Counted from the first letter of the stretch, positions 11,691-22,783 are shown. The stretch: 64,000 nt of DNA from Bemisia tabaci (GCF_918797505.1 NC_092799.1:14470295-14534294); one strand, 5' to 3'. Notes: generated from the sequence alone by a model not told the origin. Program-made: numbers and translations.

Positions 11691-12427
11691 TTACATTTGG
11701 TGCTTTTACTGTGCTGCAGCTATGTGTACGCGCAACCAAACGCTCAAAATTTGATGTATTTGACTCTAAAAGATCGATGTACAAATGGGTTAAAAGTGAA
11801 GATTGCGTGCCTCTTGGTTTTTTTCCCTCTTTTATTCATTTTTGCAGTTTCTTTCGGCACAACTGCAGCTCATTGAGATTAATATCGATGCCATCGCTTG
11901 GAAAAGGTTTTACAAATATTTGTCACGTTTAAAAATATAAATGTTTACAAAATGAAGCAATAATTTCGTAAAAAAAAATTAAAAAAATAAAAAAAAGTAC
12001 CTATACATATGTAAGGTATATTGTACATCGAATATTTTAAGGATAGAAATAAAACCATATATTCACCAATGAAATTTAAAAAGATGAATCAAAAGGAGAA
12101 AGTAACATTTCATTTAGAAAATGAGCAACCATAGCAACACCTCCTTCTCTCTCAATTTCATATTGTCAATAAAATTTTACATACCGACTAAAATATAACG
12201 CTTGGACCAAGTCACTGTTGCTTATTTTACGTGTGGGCGTAAACTACTGGATAAAAAAGGTGCGCGAACAAAAAATCGTTGACAAAATGTCCTGAACCCC
12301 TAACAATAAGTTTAAAACCATGAGTCGTAACTTTTCATCAAAGCAGATATTAATGAACCGCAGACCCTCTCATCATCAGGCGAACTTTGTACGATTTTTT
12401 GCTCAATAAGTTGCTCACTATAACCAA

Positions 12428-12587
12428 CAGTTGACTGGCATGCTTTGCGATATATCGAATTATCTGCCATTCAAGCCTATCGAAAAAGATCGATAATGTG
12501 TTTGCAACGAACACCTTTATAATCGATTCTTTACCATAGCTTTAAATGAGGAAATATCCATAATCGATCATGCATGCCTCGCCACTG
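12428..12587 (-). repeat. Short repeat I, copy 1
   Basis: Reverse-strand copy of a ~160-bp family beginning CAGTGGCGAGGCATG and carrying ATCGATTATCGATAT near one end and TATCGCAAAGC near the other. Other copies: 29474-29637, 32049-32200, 44410-44576. Confidence 0.65.
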
Positions 12588-13034
12588 ATAACCAACCAAC
12601 CGCAACCAAAAAGTAGCGTCCTGCGTCATACCCTCCGAATGTAGTTTTTCCTTAACTTAAATTTTATTTTAACCGTTGACCTAGTCTGGTACTTTTTAAA
12701 ATAATTGATGATTTCCTTAACTTGATTACATTTCCTAGATTGTCAATGTGGGCTCGTGGGGTCTCTAAAATATATATTTTCTGATCAGCCCTAGGGTTCA
12801 TCTAGCCTTGTCTATTTCGTGCCATGATGTGCAATATGTATGGTTGTATAGCGCATCAGGCCTGGTTTGGAAAATCAAAGAAAACTCGTCTCAGAATGAA
12901 AATACGGATTTATTTTTTTTATTTTTAATTTTTTTTTGTAATTTAGCTTTTATTGTTCTCAAATACATGAAATTGCAATATTTATATTATAATGGTATTT
13001 AAATTTTCTTAATGCACGTAGCTTTCTTTGGCAG

Positions 13035-13585
13035 ACATACGTCCACATTTTCCCTGGTGGCGCTAGATCATTTTTTCCTACATCAGGTTTTCCTAATAAT
13101 TTGTTCCTACTCGTTATTTTTGTCCCATTACAGTAAGTCCTACTAGTGAGACGTCCCACCGGCTTTTTTCCAAAGGGTGTTTGTCCTAATAATCCAATTA
13201 TAATTGAAACGTAAATATGAGCAGAGTAGAGGGAAATGCTTCAGAAAGTGTAAAGTTTTCTCTGCGAGCCAAATATAAGCGCGTGAACAGGAGACATCAC
13301 AATCGGAGCCTCCTATACCCTCAATATTAAGAAGAGGATGAAGCTCCACTACTTACGGGCATGCGGCCTCAACTTAAACTTGTGAGTTACCTATGTTGTT
13401 TTTTTTACTTTCTCGCTCCCCCAGTTTTAAAATTGAATTTAGGACACATGCTCCTAGGAAAAAAGCCAGTAGGACATTTCACTCGTAGGACTAACTGTGA
13501 TAGAATAAAAAAAGAGTAGGAAAAAAGTATTAGGAAAAATTGCAGAGGGAAAAAATGTTTTAGAAAGAATGACTTGCCACGGTAC
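13035..13585. repeat. Diverged foldback element with TTTTTCCTA-rich arms
   Basis: Left (13060-13200) and right (13430-13580) arms are inverted copies: TTCCTAATAATTTGTTCCTA pairs with TAGGAAAAAAGTATTAGGAA, and AGTCCTACTAGTGAGACGTC with GACATTTCACTCGTAGGACT, each with mismatches. Central part unique. Non-autonomous element, class unknown. Confidence 0.55.
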
Positions 13586-14004
13586 CTGGTCAGTAAGCCT
13601 TTGGTAATTTTTCATCCTGGCGAATATCCATCAAGTTGCTGCGTAACTTCAAAGGGATCGGATGGCGTCGCAGGCAGCTGGTGCGGCTCCCGGTGTTCCT
13701 TTGGTGGCGGCGACCATTGTCTGCAGGAAGCGTTACGTATTCCGTTAGGCGCAACGCACGACGGCGAACAACGGACCCGGGCCCGGGGTGTCATCGACCA
13801 TCTGAAATTCGACGATGGTCGCTTCCGTCGATAGTCCCAAGTTCATTACCGACGCCATTAGAATTCTGCCCGGCTCCAATCACTGCCACGCAGGAAGGAC
13901 AATGAACACCTAGCAACTCTTGTGATCCCGCTGCGGGCCCCGTGAGCTGCGCATTCGCAACCGCATCGCCAGAGCTTTGCATCCCATCGACGTTGCTAAC
14001 AATA
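13586..14004. other. GC-rich patch, no gene assigned
   Basis: CpG-rich stretch with overlapping frames of 60-90 codons on both strands. None continues across a splice site or shows a recognisable domain. It could be a degraded retroelement or a host exon fragment. Confidence 0.25.
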
Positions 14005-14772
14005 CTGCCTTGCTAAGGAAAAACGACGTTAGAACCTTCAGGCGTTGCCAAATTTCCTTTGATAAAACACCAATGGAGATGTGCATGTGTGAGGAATTTG
14101 CGATTTGACTGATGATTCTTACGTAAAAGCTTGCGAGAAATACGATGGTGCCACTGGTTTTTTTTTTTTTTAATCATCTCCCAAGCTCAAAAAAAGCTCT
14201 CAAAGTGAGGCCAAAGTGGAGGGGATATCCCACCCTACCCTGAGAGTCCACCTCTACATCAGAAGAAACTCTCCATGCAAAGATAGGGAGCAGACACATT
14301 GGCAGGGTTGCCGTGTTTTCAGTTTTGGAGTCCCCAAATAAAGTGGCAACCCTACTAATGTATTTGCTCCCTATCTTTGCATGGAGAGTTTGTTCTGATG
14401 TAGAGGTGGACTCTCAGGGTAGGGTGGGATATCCCCTCCATTTTGGCCTCACTTTGAGAGCTTTTTCTGAGCTTGGGAGATGATTTCAGAGAAAACCAGG
14501 GGCACCATTGTGTTTCTCGCGAAATTTTACATAAGCACCAGTAGTCAAATCGCAAATTCCTCACACATGCAACATTGCAACATCTCCATTTCCTAGTGCA
14601 CTTGTGTAAGTTTTTCATCCGATTTTCCAGAAAATTGTGTGCGCAATCTCACCTGAAATTCCTGAAAATTTCAAGGAAAAATATTCATAATGTTCCGCAA
14701 GAATAAACATTTTATCGGAGGAAATTTGGCAACTCTCGAATGTTCATACGGCGTTCTTCCTTAGCACGGCAG
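14005..14772. mobile_element. MITE family G, copy 3, split by a second foldback
   Basis: Starts CTGCCTTGCTAAGGAAAAAC and ends TTCCTTAGCACGGCAG, flanked by AATA at 14001-14004 and 14773-14776. Element K is inserted within it, giving 768 bp in place of ~250. Confidence 0.75.
14072..14590. mobile_element. Long-armed foldback element K nested in family G
   Basis: Ends AATGGAGATGT and ACATCTCCATT; the arms are nearly perfect inverted copies over more than 200 bp, for example GAGAGTCCACCTCTACATCA on the left and TGATGTAGAGGTGGACTCTC on the right. A ~60-bp spacer holds a smaller inverted pair (GGCAGGGTTGCC / GGCAACCCT). Confidence 0.8.
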
Positions 14773-14795
14773 AATATAAATCTTGTCATGTAATT

Positions 14796-15051
14796 TGGAC
14801 CGCGTTAAGCAGGAAGGAACCAAGCTACATCACCTACTGCCAAATTGAATTGGGCAGCTTAATTTCTTACATAAAAACGGTTGTGCAGATTTTTGTGCAA
14901 ATTTCAGTGAGTCTTCTGCATAGTACAAAGCAAATTCCTGAAAAGTTTCAGAAGCATCCACCAAAACGTTCTCTTGATAAAAAATTAAATTGCCCAATTA
15001 AATTTGGTAATAGCTAATGTGGCTTGGTTCCTTTCTTTTTAAAGCGGTCCA
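14796..15051. mobile_element. Foldback MITE family L, complete copy
   Basis: Left end TGGACCGCGTTAAGCAGGAA, then GGAACCAAGC; the right end is the complement, GCTTGGTTCC then AAAGCGGTCCA. About 256 bp, no coding frame. A half copy lies at 9016-9130. Confidence 0.7.
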
Positions 15052-15351
15052 TTTATGGAAATCATGGAAAATATGCTGATATGTCAGCGTTTTCTTTTCT
15101 GATCGAAGTGAGCTTTGCGCGATTGCAATTAGCCTCGGGAATGGACGATGGATGCAACTGAAGCGTAGCAATTCAAAACACCCAGTTAATTGGATGTCGC
15201 CAAGATTTTGCACTAGAGAACGCTTTTGACAACAGTGACATTATATTTCAGGACCGTTCAAGCAATGTAATCTAGTGAAACAAAGGTTAAGTTCACAGGT
15301 CGAAGCTATTTGTCGACCAATGATGATTTCCTTAACCGATTGGCAGATGTA

Positions 15352-15805
15352 ACGCACTTCAGGTTCGCCTTCAATTTCACTGCGTAGGCAACAAACACAC
15401 TATCGAGTTGGAATAAGTGGATTGCATTTTGCAAAAAGGATCCAAGAGCATTCCAATGTCGCTAAGATTGTGCAACTTTATTTACCTTGTAAATATAAAC
15501 TGATCATGAAGAAAAGTTGTGTCTTCACTCTCAATAAACTATAAATTCATAACAAAAATTACCTTTGTAAATTTAATTTTTGGCACGATTTCAGTGATTT
15601 ATTGCAAAGAATGTAAGTTGCACAATCCTAGCAACATTGGAATGCTCTTGGTTCTTTTTTGCAAAATGCAATCCAAGTATCTGATCAAAAAGCCCACAAA
15701 CATCTCGCACCATAAATTTTGATTGAGCCAATAGATAAAGCGGAAACTGTTGGCAAATATTGTCAACTTGTGGTTCGCCTTCAATTTCGCCGAATAAGCA
15801 ACAAA
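15352..15805. repeat. Inverted duplication pair
   Basis: GGTTCGCCTTCAATTTC occurs in both halves, with TTGCAAAAAGGATCCAAGAG / CATTCCAATG on the left matching CATTGGAATGCTCTTGGTTC / TTTGCAAAATGCAATCC on the right in reverse. This is a diverged foldback or two repeat copies in opposite orientation. Confidence 0.45.
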
Positions 15806-16850
15806 CGCACAAGAGAGCACGTTTATTTATCTATTCAAAAAACACACAAGTATCTCACTCCATGTACTTTGATAGGGCCAATGGACCCCTAGACAAGGTA
15901 CGAATTTAAGCATTCTAATATATGCTATCTCCTTCAGATTTCTCGCGACAAAAAATCACGTGATTGACTCTCAATCGAGATATTACCGTTTGTATTTATC
16001 ACTGATTTTAAAAAGATATGAGTTTTCTGCTGACTTGAGAAATAACAGTATACGTGAGTTAATTCGCGCGCTACTACTGTTTTGGCAGGTTTCAAGGAGT
16101 GTTATTCCTCATCTGCTCTTTGTTTTTCGAAGAGCAAACAATGTGCCGCGACCGACAAAGGGCCGGTGTGCTGTGATGATGTATGCAATTCTGCTATGTT
16201 GTTCACTCTAAGGAAAATTTAAAACCCATCATAAATTATCAAGAATTCATTAAATAATTAACCAGTCTTGAATTTATGTTAAACATCTCATTGGAGTTGA
16301 TGCTACCTTATCCGTTATTTTATCGAACCTCGTTTTATCCATTCATGAGGCCGTTTCAGGGGCCCATTAATCCTAGATCCAGCCTTGAACCCTCGATTTT
16401 CCGAATAGTTTGAAGAGATGTGGTTTGGCTCTTCATTCCGCGTGGACATTTTCGCGAGGTGTTTTCCATTAAACACATCCCGGTACAGTTATGATTCAGA
16501 ACGGAGACCTTGCTTTTTCAGTTCGGTCGAATTTCCGACAACGCCCAAGTGACGACAGCGCAGGGCACAGGCGGCTGGTACGTGTCTGCTCTGCTCCGGT
16601 GCACGACATCGACATGGACCAGGTGATCCAGTCCTCTCTCATTTACTCTAGTTCAAGCCTCCTCGGGGCAGAATGATCTACTGCGTTACTCCAACAGCGT
16701 TAGAGAACTCGCTGCCAATGTATGTAACACTCATCACGATTAGATCGTTACGCGCACGTGATTTATATTACAAGACTCGATCGAAAAGCTTCATTTCCTT
16801 ATACTACACTAAAGAAAAAGGGAAAGCTCTAATATGTTTGTATTAGAGAA
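15806..16850. other. Intergenic, nothing recognised
   Basis: No coding exon, RNA gene or clear repeat found. Short frames only. Confidence 0.35.
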
Positions 16851-17101
16851 CTGTCCTGCTGAGGAAAAACGCCGTATGAGCCTTCAGGCGTCGTCAAATT
16901 TCCTTTGATAAATCACGAATTTTCGGGAATATTTAAAAACATTTTTCTTTCGATTTTTCAGGGAATTTCGTTCATAATTTGATCTGAATATTCTAAAAAT
17001 TTCAGGAAAAATATTGATAACTTTTCTCAAAAATATACATTTATCGGAGGAAATTTGGCAACTCTCGACTGTTCACACGGCTTTTTTCCTTAGCCTGGCA
17101 G
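16851..17101. mobile_element. MITE family G, copy 4
   Basis: CTGTCCTGCTGAGGAAAAAC to TTCCTTAGCCTGGCAG, 251 bp. Flanks AGAA and AAAA agree at three of four bases. Confidence 0.7.
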
Positions 17102-18048
17102 AAAAGCACTCAGCTGTTTTCTTTGTAGGCGCGTTTTTAAGTTCCAGGAAAAAAGTGAGCACCGTTGAGATGAAGAACACGCTCACCAAAATTTTAACTA
17201 TCAGTTTTGAGAAAACTACACTACCGCTGAGTAAATAATTAATTATAGAACAACGACTATCGTCCTGCGTGCGTTGGCATCGAAAGCATTAAATTAAAAT
17301 TACACACATTATTCTATTTTAAAGCCTTTTATAATTTTAAAGGTTTTAATTTTCTGAGGTCCCGAATTCAGCATTTCTATTTTCCTCTCTATCAGCTAAT
17401 TTCACCATTTTTCCATCGATTTGGCCCTAAAATCGTCCATGAACGGGATATTTGAGCGACGAAAAATGAAAATACTCTAATTCAGCACGTACACAATGAG
17501 GCTTTTCCCTAAAATTTAGCTCTGGTAAAGCTCTTTTGGAGGCTCCGAAAGTGATTAGAATATCCATGAACTCAATTTGCTGAAAATTCTAAGCTTTCGG
17601 AAAATGTCGATTTTTTTCAACCGCATTCACGCCCTAAAAAAGAAAAACGGTTATAACGCATTTTTTAGGATGTTTTTCAAGCCCATGAAAAAGTCCAATG
17701 AATAATGTTGATTTCTTCAGGTTCCAAAATTCGATTGTCAACTTGTGCTCAAATCGCGTTTTCTGGCGATTAGACAGGTCTCGGAAATTATGAACACGTG
17801 CGACTAAAAGTCTGAAAATTTGTCTAAATGCACAAATTTTAGCAAGGTTTTACATGACAAAGTTTAGTACAATCATCCTCGAAACATTTTCCGCATGCTC
17901 TCTCTTATACTTCAATGTAGCCACATGTTCAAGTGCAATCAGTCACACTTATTGCAAATCGCCTATCGGGTGGCACGAAAGGCAGAATGGCTTGCTGCTA
18001 AAGATCTGAAACTTTGTCCACGAACACAAATGTTGGATCCGACAGCCG
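17102..18048 (+). other. Possible 5' untranslated region of the LINE
   Basis: No foldback MITE or coding frame is seen between the family G copy and LINE ORF1. Part of this stretch is likely the LINE 5' leader, but its start cannot be fixed without another copy. Confidence 0.3.
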
Positions 18049-19284
18049 ATGGGTGAAGACGTGTGGCTCGTCTCTCTTTCTGATAAGACTAGTAGCGGTA
18101 GTAGATTTGAGTGTCTTGCGGATTTCGCTAGCATGAGTGTGTGCGGAAAGTGTCAAAAGCCTTGTAATCGCCAGGCAAAAGACAATACCAGTTGTGCCAT
18201 TTGTAAGCTATTATTCCATAATTCATGTGTTGGAATTAGCATCAAGAACTCCTACATTAAAAATTGGACTTGTGGCGAGTGCATCGCATTACGTAATAAG
18301 AAAAGCATTGCGCGTTCCTGTAGTGTTGACGCGTCGCCCAACATGGGACGCGGCGAACGAGTGAGGAAAACGAGTACTCCTACTCCCGTGAGCTCGGCTT
18401 GTTTTGTCAACAATCTCTCCGCGTCCGCTAGTGATGTAGATGAGGTTAGCATGAGTGCTATCAAGGAGTTGTTTTCCCAAACGAATGCGAGGCTTACGGC
18501 TGGTCTACAAAAATTAGAGACGGACTTGGGTGAGTCAATTAACCTGTGCCATTCCAAAATTGATGAATTCATGGAACTTTTGAAGGCTCAAAAGTGTTTA
18601 ATAGAGCAACAGGGCAAGGTGATAGAGGAACAGCACTCGCAAATCGTGAAGCTCAATAAGAGAGTCAGTGAGCTTGAAGTGCGTACTGAAAACCAGGAGC
18701 AATATTCTCGAGCAAATTCTCTTGAAATTTACGGAGTGCCAGAAACCAAAAATGAGGACCCCGTGCGGATTGTGGTCGAGATTTGCCGTAAACTTGGTGT
18801 GCAGATCAATGAAACTGCAATTGATGCATGTCATCGGCTTGGCAAGCAGACTAACAGAACGAGTGCTGGAATAATTGTCAAGTTTGTGCGGCGCCTTGAT
18901 AAGGAGTCAATTCTAACCAAAAAACGGGTCTTCAGGAATTTGTCTACAAGTCAAATTGGTATGAAAGTTGACTATCCCATATTCATTAATCAGTCACTGT
19001 CACCTAATCGTAGAATCCTTTTTGCTAAAGCCAAGGAGCTTAATAGAGAGCTCAAATGGAAATTTTTGTGGGTGGACAAGGCTGGTAGGATTAAGATGAG
19101 AAAGCATGAGAAAGCTTCGGTACAAGTAATATCTACCCCTAGCGATTTGGATAATTTAAAGAAATTCATCGTTAACAAGGAGTCGTTAAAAAGACAATCT
19201 GATTTGAGTATAAGTGGAAGGGGTGAGGATTCAACCTTAGTGAGGGATGATTCAACTCCTGTCAATTCTGTGACACCACACTGA
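18049..19284 (+). CDS. LINE ORF1 protein, PHD-like zinc finger plus coiled coil
   Basis: A 411-codon frame for the RNA-binding, chaperone-type first protein of a LINE. Residues 32-78 form a C4HC3-like PHD finger (C32-x2-C35, C49-x2-C52, H57-x2-C60, C75-x2-C78). Residues ~145-220 are heptad-rich and predict a coiled coil, suited to trimerisation. Residues ~225-370 resemble the L1 ORF1/transposase_22-type RNA-binding region, with LEIYGVPE near 225-232 and a DACHRLGK motif near 259-266. The first ATG is at 18049, but M29 (ATG at 18133) lies just before the zinc finger and could be the true start. ORF2 begins 56 bp after the stop. Function is inferred from LINE biology. I am sure it is a LINE ORF1 and unsure of the start. 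Confidence 0.9.
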   Translation: MGEDVWLVSLSDKTSSGSRFECLADFASMSVCGKCQKPCNRQAKDNTSCAICKLLFHNSCVGISIKNSYIKNWTCGECIALRNKKSIARSCSVDASPNMGRGERVRKTSTPTPVSSACFVNNLSASASDVDEVSMSAIKELFSQTNARLTAGLQKLETDLGESINLCHSKIDEFMELLKAQKCLIEQQGKVIEEQHSQIVKLNKRVSELEVRTENQEQYSRANSLEIYGVPETKNEDPVRIVVEICRKLGVQINETAIDACHRLGKQTNRTSAGIIVKFVRRLDKESILTKKRVFRNLSTSQIGMKVDYPIFINQSLSPNRRILFAKAKELNRELKWKFLWVDKAGRIKMRKHEKASVQVISTPSDLDNLKKFIVNKESLKRQSDLSISGRGEDSTLVRDDSTPVNSVTPH

Positions 19285-19340
19285 ACCTTGCACTATCTGT
19301 GGTATGTACATAGCTCTCATTTTTCCTTTTTCCATTCTAA

Positions 19341-22229
19341 ATGAATCGCAATAATATTATCTGTTATTATCAAAATGTTAGGGGGCTCCGAACAAAATTA
19401 CTGAAACTGCACAAAGCCTCTGTCACTGCTGATATTGACATCATTATACTAACTGAAACCTGGTTAAATCAGAATTTCCTCGATGTGGAAATCCTTGATG
19501 ATAGGTATGTAATTTTTAGAGCAGATAGAAACGCTTCACTGTCATCCCTTGAAAGAGGGGGTGGTGCCTTAATTGGTGTTAATATGTCAAATAGTAATAT
19601 ATGTGTAGTTTCCTCTTCCTCCTACTCTACTTGTAATTTTGAGGCTGTGCAGGTTGGTCTAAAAATGTCTGGTAAAATGTTATTCTTAACGGCTGTCTAT
19701 TTTTCCCCAACTGCCAATTTAAATGATTTTATGGAATTTGTAGAGTACATGGAAAATAACCCTGAATTAATCATCCATGACAATGTAATAGTAGGTGACT
19801 TTAATATAAGTGATGTTAAAGGAATTAACTATGACTTCACATCGGGGAATGCTAACGCTAGGTCTCTGAGCAATTTAATGGCACTACTTAATTTAAGATC
19901 TTGTAATAATGTGCTGAATTTTCAAGGTAAAACTCTGGACTTACTTCTTAGTAGTACTCATGTAGTGGTACAAAGGGAATTTTACCCTCTCTTATCTGAG
20001 GATGTGTATCACCCTTGCCTCCTTTTTAAATGTGACAATCTGTATGTTGATGTTGCCAGATCAGTAAACATCCAACGCCCTTATCTTAATTTTAAAAAAG
20101 CAAACTTTAAGGAACTGTATTTTCGCCTTAGTCATGCGAATTGGGAACATCTTTTTAGTTTAACTGATCCAAATGCTGCTGTGGACTACTTTTATTCGGT
20201 ATTAAATGATGCCATATATAGTTCTGTACCTATGAACATGCACATTACAAAGTCTAAATTCCCCACTTGGTTCACACGAGAATTGATCGTAATGGTCAAG
20301 TTAAAGAATAGATTAGCAAGGAAAAGGAAATTGTCCAAACACTATTTAAATAGATTTAGGGTGCTCAGGTCTGAAATAAAAAGAGTCTCTAGTAGGGCGT
20401 ATAAAATGTATATGGTCAAGTTACAAGACAGCGTAAAAACCAACGTCAAAGAGTTTTGGAATTATGTGAATAGCAGGAGAAGGACTACTATGTTAAGGGA
20501 TACATTTAAACTCAATGATGTTAGGTACCCAGGTGCTAACTTAGCTCAGGGATTTGCTGATCACTTTTCCTCTGTCTTTGTATCTCAAAAATCTGCTGAT
20601 TCAAGCCTTCTAAATCAAAATCATGTTAAAAGGGTTCCTGATTTGTGTCATAGGGAAAATGGGTACCCGGAAGTAGATATGCTAAATATCAACTTTATTA
20701 CAATAGGTGAAGTGCGGGATGCGCTGCGGATGTTGAAAGCGAAAAAATCTTGTGGTCCGGACGGTATCCCGTCCTATATCACAAAGGGGTGCGCTGATTT
20801 GTTGGTAACCCCTCTAACTCATATTATTAATACTTCAATTCAATCTGGTGTTTTCCCATCCAAATGGAAAATGGCTAACGTATCCCCGATTTTCAAAACA
20901 GGTGATGAAGCAGAAATATCTAATTACAGACCCATAGCCATCTTAAATGCCTGTGCAAAAGTATATGAGAGAGTTTTGTTTAAGTTAGTTTATAATCATG
21001 TAAAAAATTATATCTCTAGTTACCAACACGGTTTTATGCCAGGCAGATCGACAATAACTAACTTACTGTTGTTTACTGACTTCATCTCATGTGAACTGGA
21101 TTCTGCCTCTAGAGTTGATGCGATCTACCTTGATTTCAAAAAAGCATTTGACAGGGTAAATCATGCTGTATTACTTAATAAATTACGTAAATTTGGTTTT
21201 TCTAATTTACTGTTAAAACTGTTTGCTAGCTATCTTCAAGGTAGATCATTACAAGTTATATTTGGTCATTTCAAATCTGAAGAGTTTTTCAGTAACATAG
21301 GGGTGCCCCAGGGGAGCAACTTAGGTCCCTTGCTTTTCCTGTTAATGATTAATGATTTGCCTGATAGAGTTAAACATTCGAAAATTTTGTTGTTTGCGGA
21401 TGATGTTAAACTCTACAATTCAATAGCAAATGAAGATGATATGGCGTGCTTGCAGGAGGACCTGGTCAATATCTCGGAATGGTGCAGAGATAATGATATG
21501 GATCTAAATGCCGGCAAATGCAAATTTATTATTTTCACTAGAAAAACAGACTTTCCTGTACTCAATTATAATATTAATGGAATTGAGTTAGAACGAGTTA
21601 ACGTGATAAGAGATTTGGGTGTGCTTTTAGACAGTGAGCTTTCATTTAAGTACCACATTGACAACCTTGTGAATGCAGGAAACAAATTATTGGGTTTTGT
21701 AATAAGAAATACTAGATATTTCACGGACATAGCAACATCATTATTACTGTTTAATTCATTAGTGCGCAGTAAGTTGGAGTATGCATCAGAGATATGGAAT
21801 CCGTCATATAATACATGCGATAACAGCATTGAAAGGATACAAAATAAATTCCTTCGGTATTTATATTTTAAAAAGCACCATGTTAAGTTCCCCCTCGGAG
21901 GACATGTTGGGGATCTGAGGTCCTCGTTCTCGGTCTCTAAACTCCTAACTAGAAGGAAATTAGCGGATTTAGTGTTCCTCTATAAGATTGTAAATAGCTT
22001 AATAAATAGCTCTCTAATTTTAGAGAATGTAAAGCTGGTTGTACCGCGATCTGGTCTTCGACCTACATCTAAGTTATTTTATGTCCCGAGAGTGAGGACA
22101 GCACATCGCCAGCAAGCCTTCTTAATTAGGGCGTGCGCTCTGGCTAATGAACTTGACGGTTTGGACTTGTTTGCAGTTTCGGTTGGAGCTTTTGCCAGTG
22201 ACTGTCTCGGGCGGCTCACTCTTGATTAA
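19341..22229 (+). CDS. LINE ORF2 polyprotein, endonuclease and reverse transcriptase
   Basis: A 962-codon frame that nicks target DNA and reverse-transcribes the element RNA. The endonuclease (residues ~1-230) shows N12 in YYQNVRGL, E39 in LTETW, GDFN at 152-155, TLDL at 198-201 and DVYHP at 221-225, so all catalytic positions are present. The reverse transcriptase (~465-760) shows CGPDGIP at 471-477, YLDFKKAFD at 596-604 (motif A, D598), GVPQGSNLGPLLF at 654-666 and FADD at 685-688 (motif C). The C-terminus continues with a RIQNKFLRY-type thumb segment. No frameshift or internal stop is present. It is separated from ORF1 by a short gap, so re-initiation or internal entry is likely. Same strand as the downstream chitin deacetylase gene. 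Confidence 0.95.
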   Translation: MNRNNIICYYQNVRGLRTKLLKLHKASVTADIDIIILTETWLNQNFLDVEILDDRYVIFRADRNASLSSLERGGGALIGVNMSNSNICVVSSSSYSTCNFEAVQVGLKMSGKMLFLTAVYFSPTANLNDFMEFVEYMENNPELIIHDNVIVGDFNISDVKGINYDFTSGNANARSLSNLMALLNLRSCNNVLNFQGKTLDLLLSSTHVVVQREFYPLLSEDVYHPCLLFKCDNLYVDVARSVNIQRPYLNFKKANFKELYFRLSHANWEHLFSLTDPNAAVDYFYSVLNDAIYSSVPMNMHITKSKFPTWFTRELIVMVKLKNRLARKRKLSKHYLNRFRVLRSEIKRVSSRAYKMYMVKLQDSVKTNVKEFWNYVNSRRRTTMLRDTFKLNDVRYPGANLAQGFADHFSSVFVSQKSADSSLLNQNHVKRVPDLCHRENGYPEVDMLNINFITIGEVRDALRMLKAKKSCGPDGIPSYITKGCADLLVTPLTHIINTSIQSGVFPSKWKMANVSPIFKTGDEAEISNYRPIAILNACAKVYERVLFKLVYNHVKNYISSYQHGFMPGRSTITNLLLFTDFISCELDSASRVDAIYLDFKKAFDRVNHAVLLNKLRKFGFSNLLLKLFASYLQGRSLQVIFGHFKSEEFFSNIGVPQGSNLGPLLFLLMINDLPDRVKHSKILLFADDVKLYNSIANEDDMACLQEDLVNISEWCRDNDMDLNAGKCKFIIFTRKTDFPVLNYNINGIELERVNVIRDLGVLLDSELSFKYHIDNLVNAGNKLLGFVIRNTRYFTDIATSLLLFNSLVRSKLEYASEIWNPSYNTCDNSIERIQNKFLRYLYFKKHHVKFPLGGHVGDLRSSFSVSKLLTRRKLADLVFLYKIVNSLINSSLILENVKLVVPRSGLRPTSKLFYVPRVRTAHRQQAFLIRACALANELDGLDLFAVSVGAFASDCLGRLTLD

Positions 22230-22540
22230 ATCACTCTATTTTGTTTTTGTTTTTTTGTCTATTGTGTTTTTTTTTTCTAACTTTTTCTTTTCACACTTAT
22301 GTAAGCATTTTCCTTTTGTTTTCTTTGGTAATGTTATCTAGTCTTAGTTATGATAATTTTATGTTACATTTTATTGGTTTTTGGGTTCCAGACCCATATA
22401 TTGGATATTGATTTTCTTTTGTGTTATTAAGATATGTTTTGGGGCCCCTGTGGCCCTGTTTGCGTGTTTTAACGTGATCAGCACAATTCCCCGAACAAGT
22501 TTTTAAAAATCATTTTTTTACAGGAACCTTGCCACGCACA
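22230..22540 (+). other. Probable LINE 3' untranslated region
   Basis: T-rich sequence after the ORF2 stop without coding frames. The 3' boundary is uncertain because no poly-A or microsatellite tail is clear. Confidence 0.4.
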
Positions 22541-22576
22541 TATAGTTGTTGCTAAATAGATGGAGGATTACATCCG

Positions 22577-22620
22577 AAAGTATCGATTCCAATATGTATA
22601 GATATTGGAATCGATACTTT
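22577..22620. repeat. Perfect 19-bp-arm palindrome
   Basis: AAAGTATCGATTCCAATAT, a 6-nt loop GTATAG, then the exact complement. Sits just downstream of the LINE; could be a cruciform or hairpin remnant of a MITE end. Confidence 0.8.
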
Positions 22621-22783
22621 AAAACAAGCGTCATTTCTTGAATATATACGAGGGTCGTCTAGGATGTTTTTTTTTTAATTTTTTGAGAACTAATAATACT
22701 AAAATTCAACTAATTTCACCGTTGAGTTCAGTAAACTCAAAGCGTTAATTGATACCCACGGTTTTTTTTCAAATTTAAATATA

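Larger units (their letters stand above)
10775..12299. mobile_element. Large terminal-inverted-repeat element Z
   Basis: About 70-bp inverted ends: the left begins GGTTTCAGGACATTTCGTCA and includes TTTTTTGTCCGCGCACC; the right is the diverged complement, ending GACAAAATGTCCTGAACC. The 1.4 kb interior has no convincing coding frame but contains a hairpin-bearing repeat (11207-11690). Likely a non-autonomous DNA transposon. Confidence 0.6.
18049..22229 (+). mobile_element. Two-ORF non-LTR retrotransposon (CR1/jockey-like)
   Basis: Two intact ORFs in the classic LINE order: ORF1 with a PHD-like zinc finger and coiled coil, then ORF2 with an apurinic-type endonuclease followed by reverse transcriptase. 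Both lack internal stops, so this is a young and possibly mobile copy. The coordinates are the ORF-supported core only; the 3' UTR probably runs to about 22.5 kb and the 5' leader begins upstream. Target duplications were not found. The clade (CR1/jockey group) is inferred from domain order and the RT and endonuclease motifs. Confidence 0.9.

Noticed and set aside
13586..14004. Protein-coding exon of a minus-strand gene
   Set aside because: Two minus frames overlap in different phases, with no acceptor/donor pair that joins them and no family resemblance.
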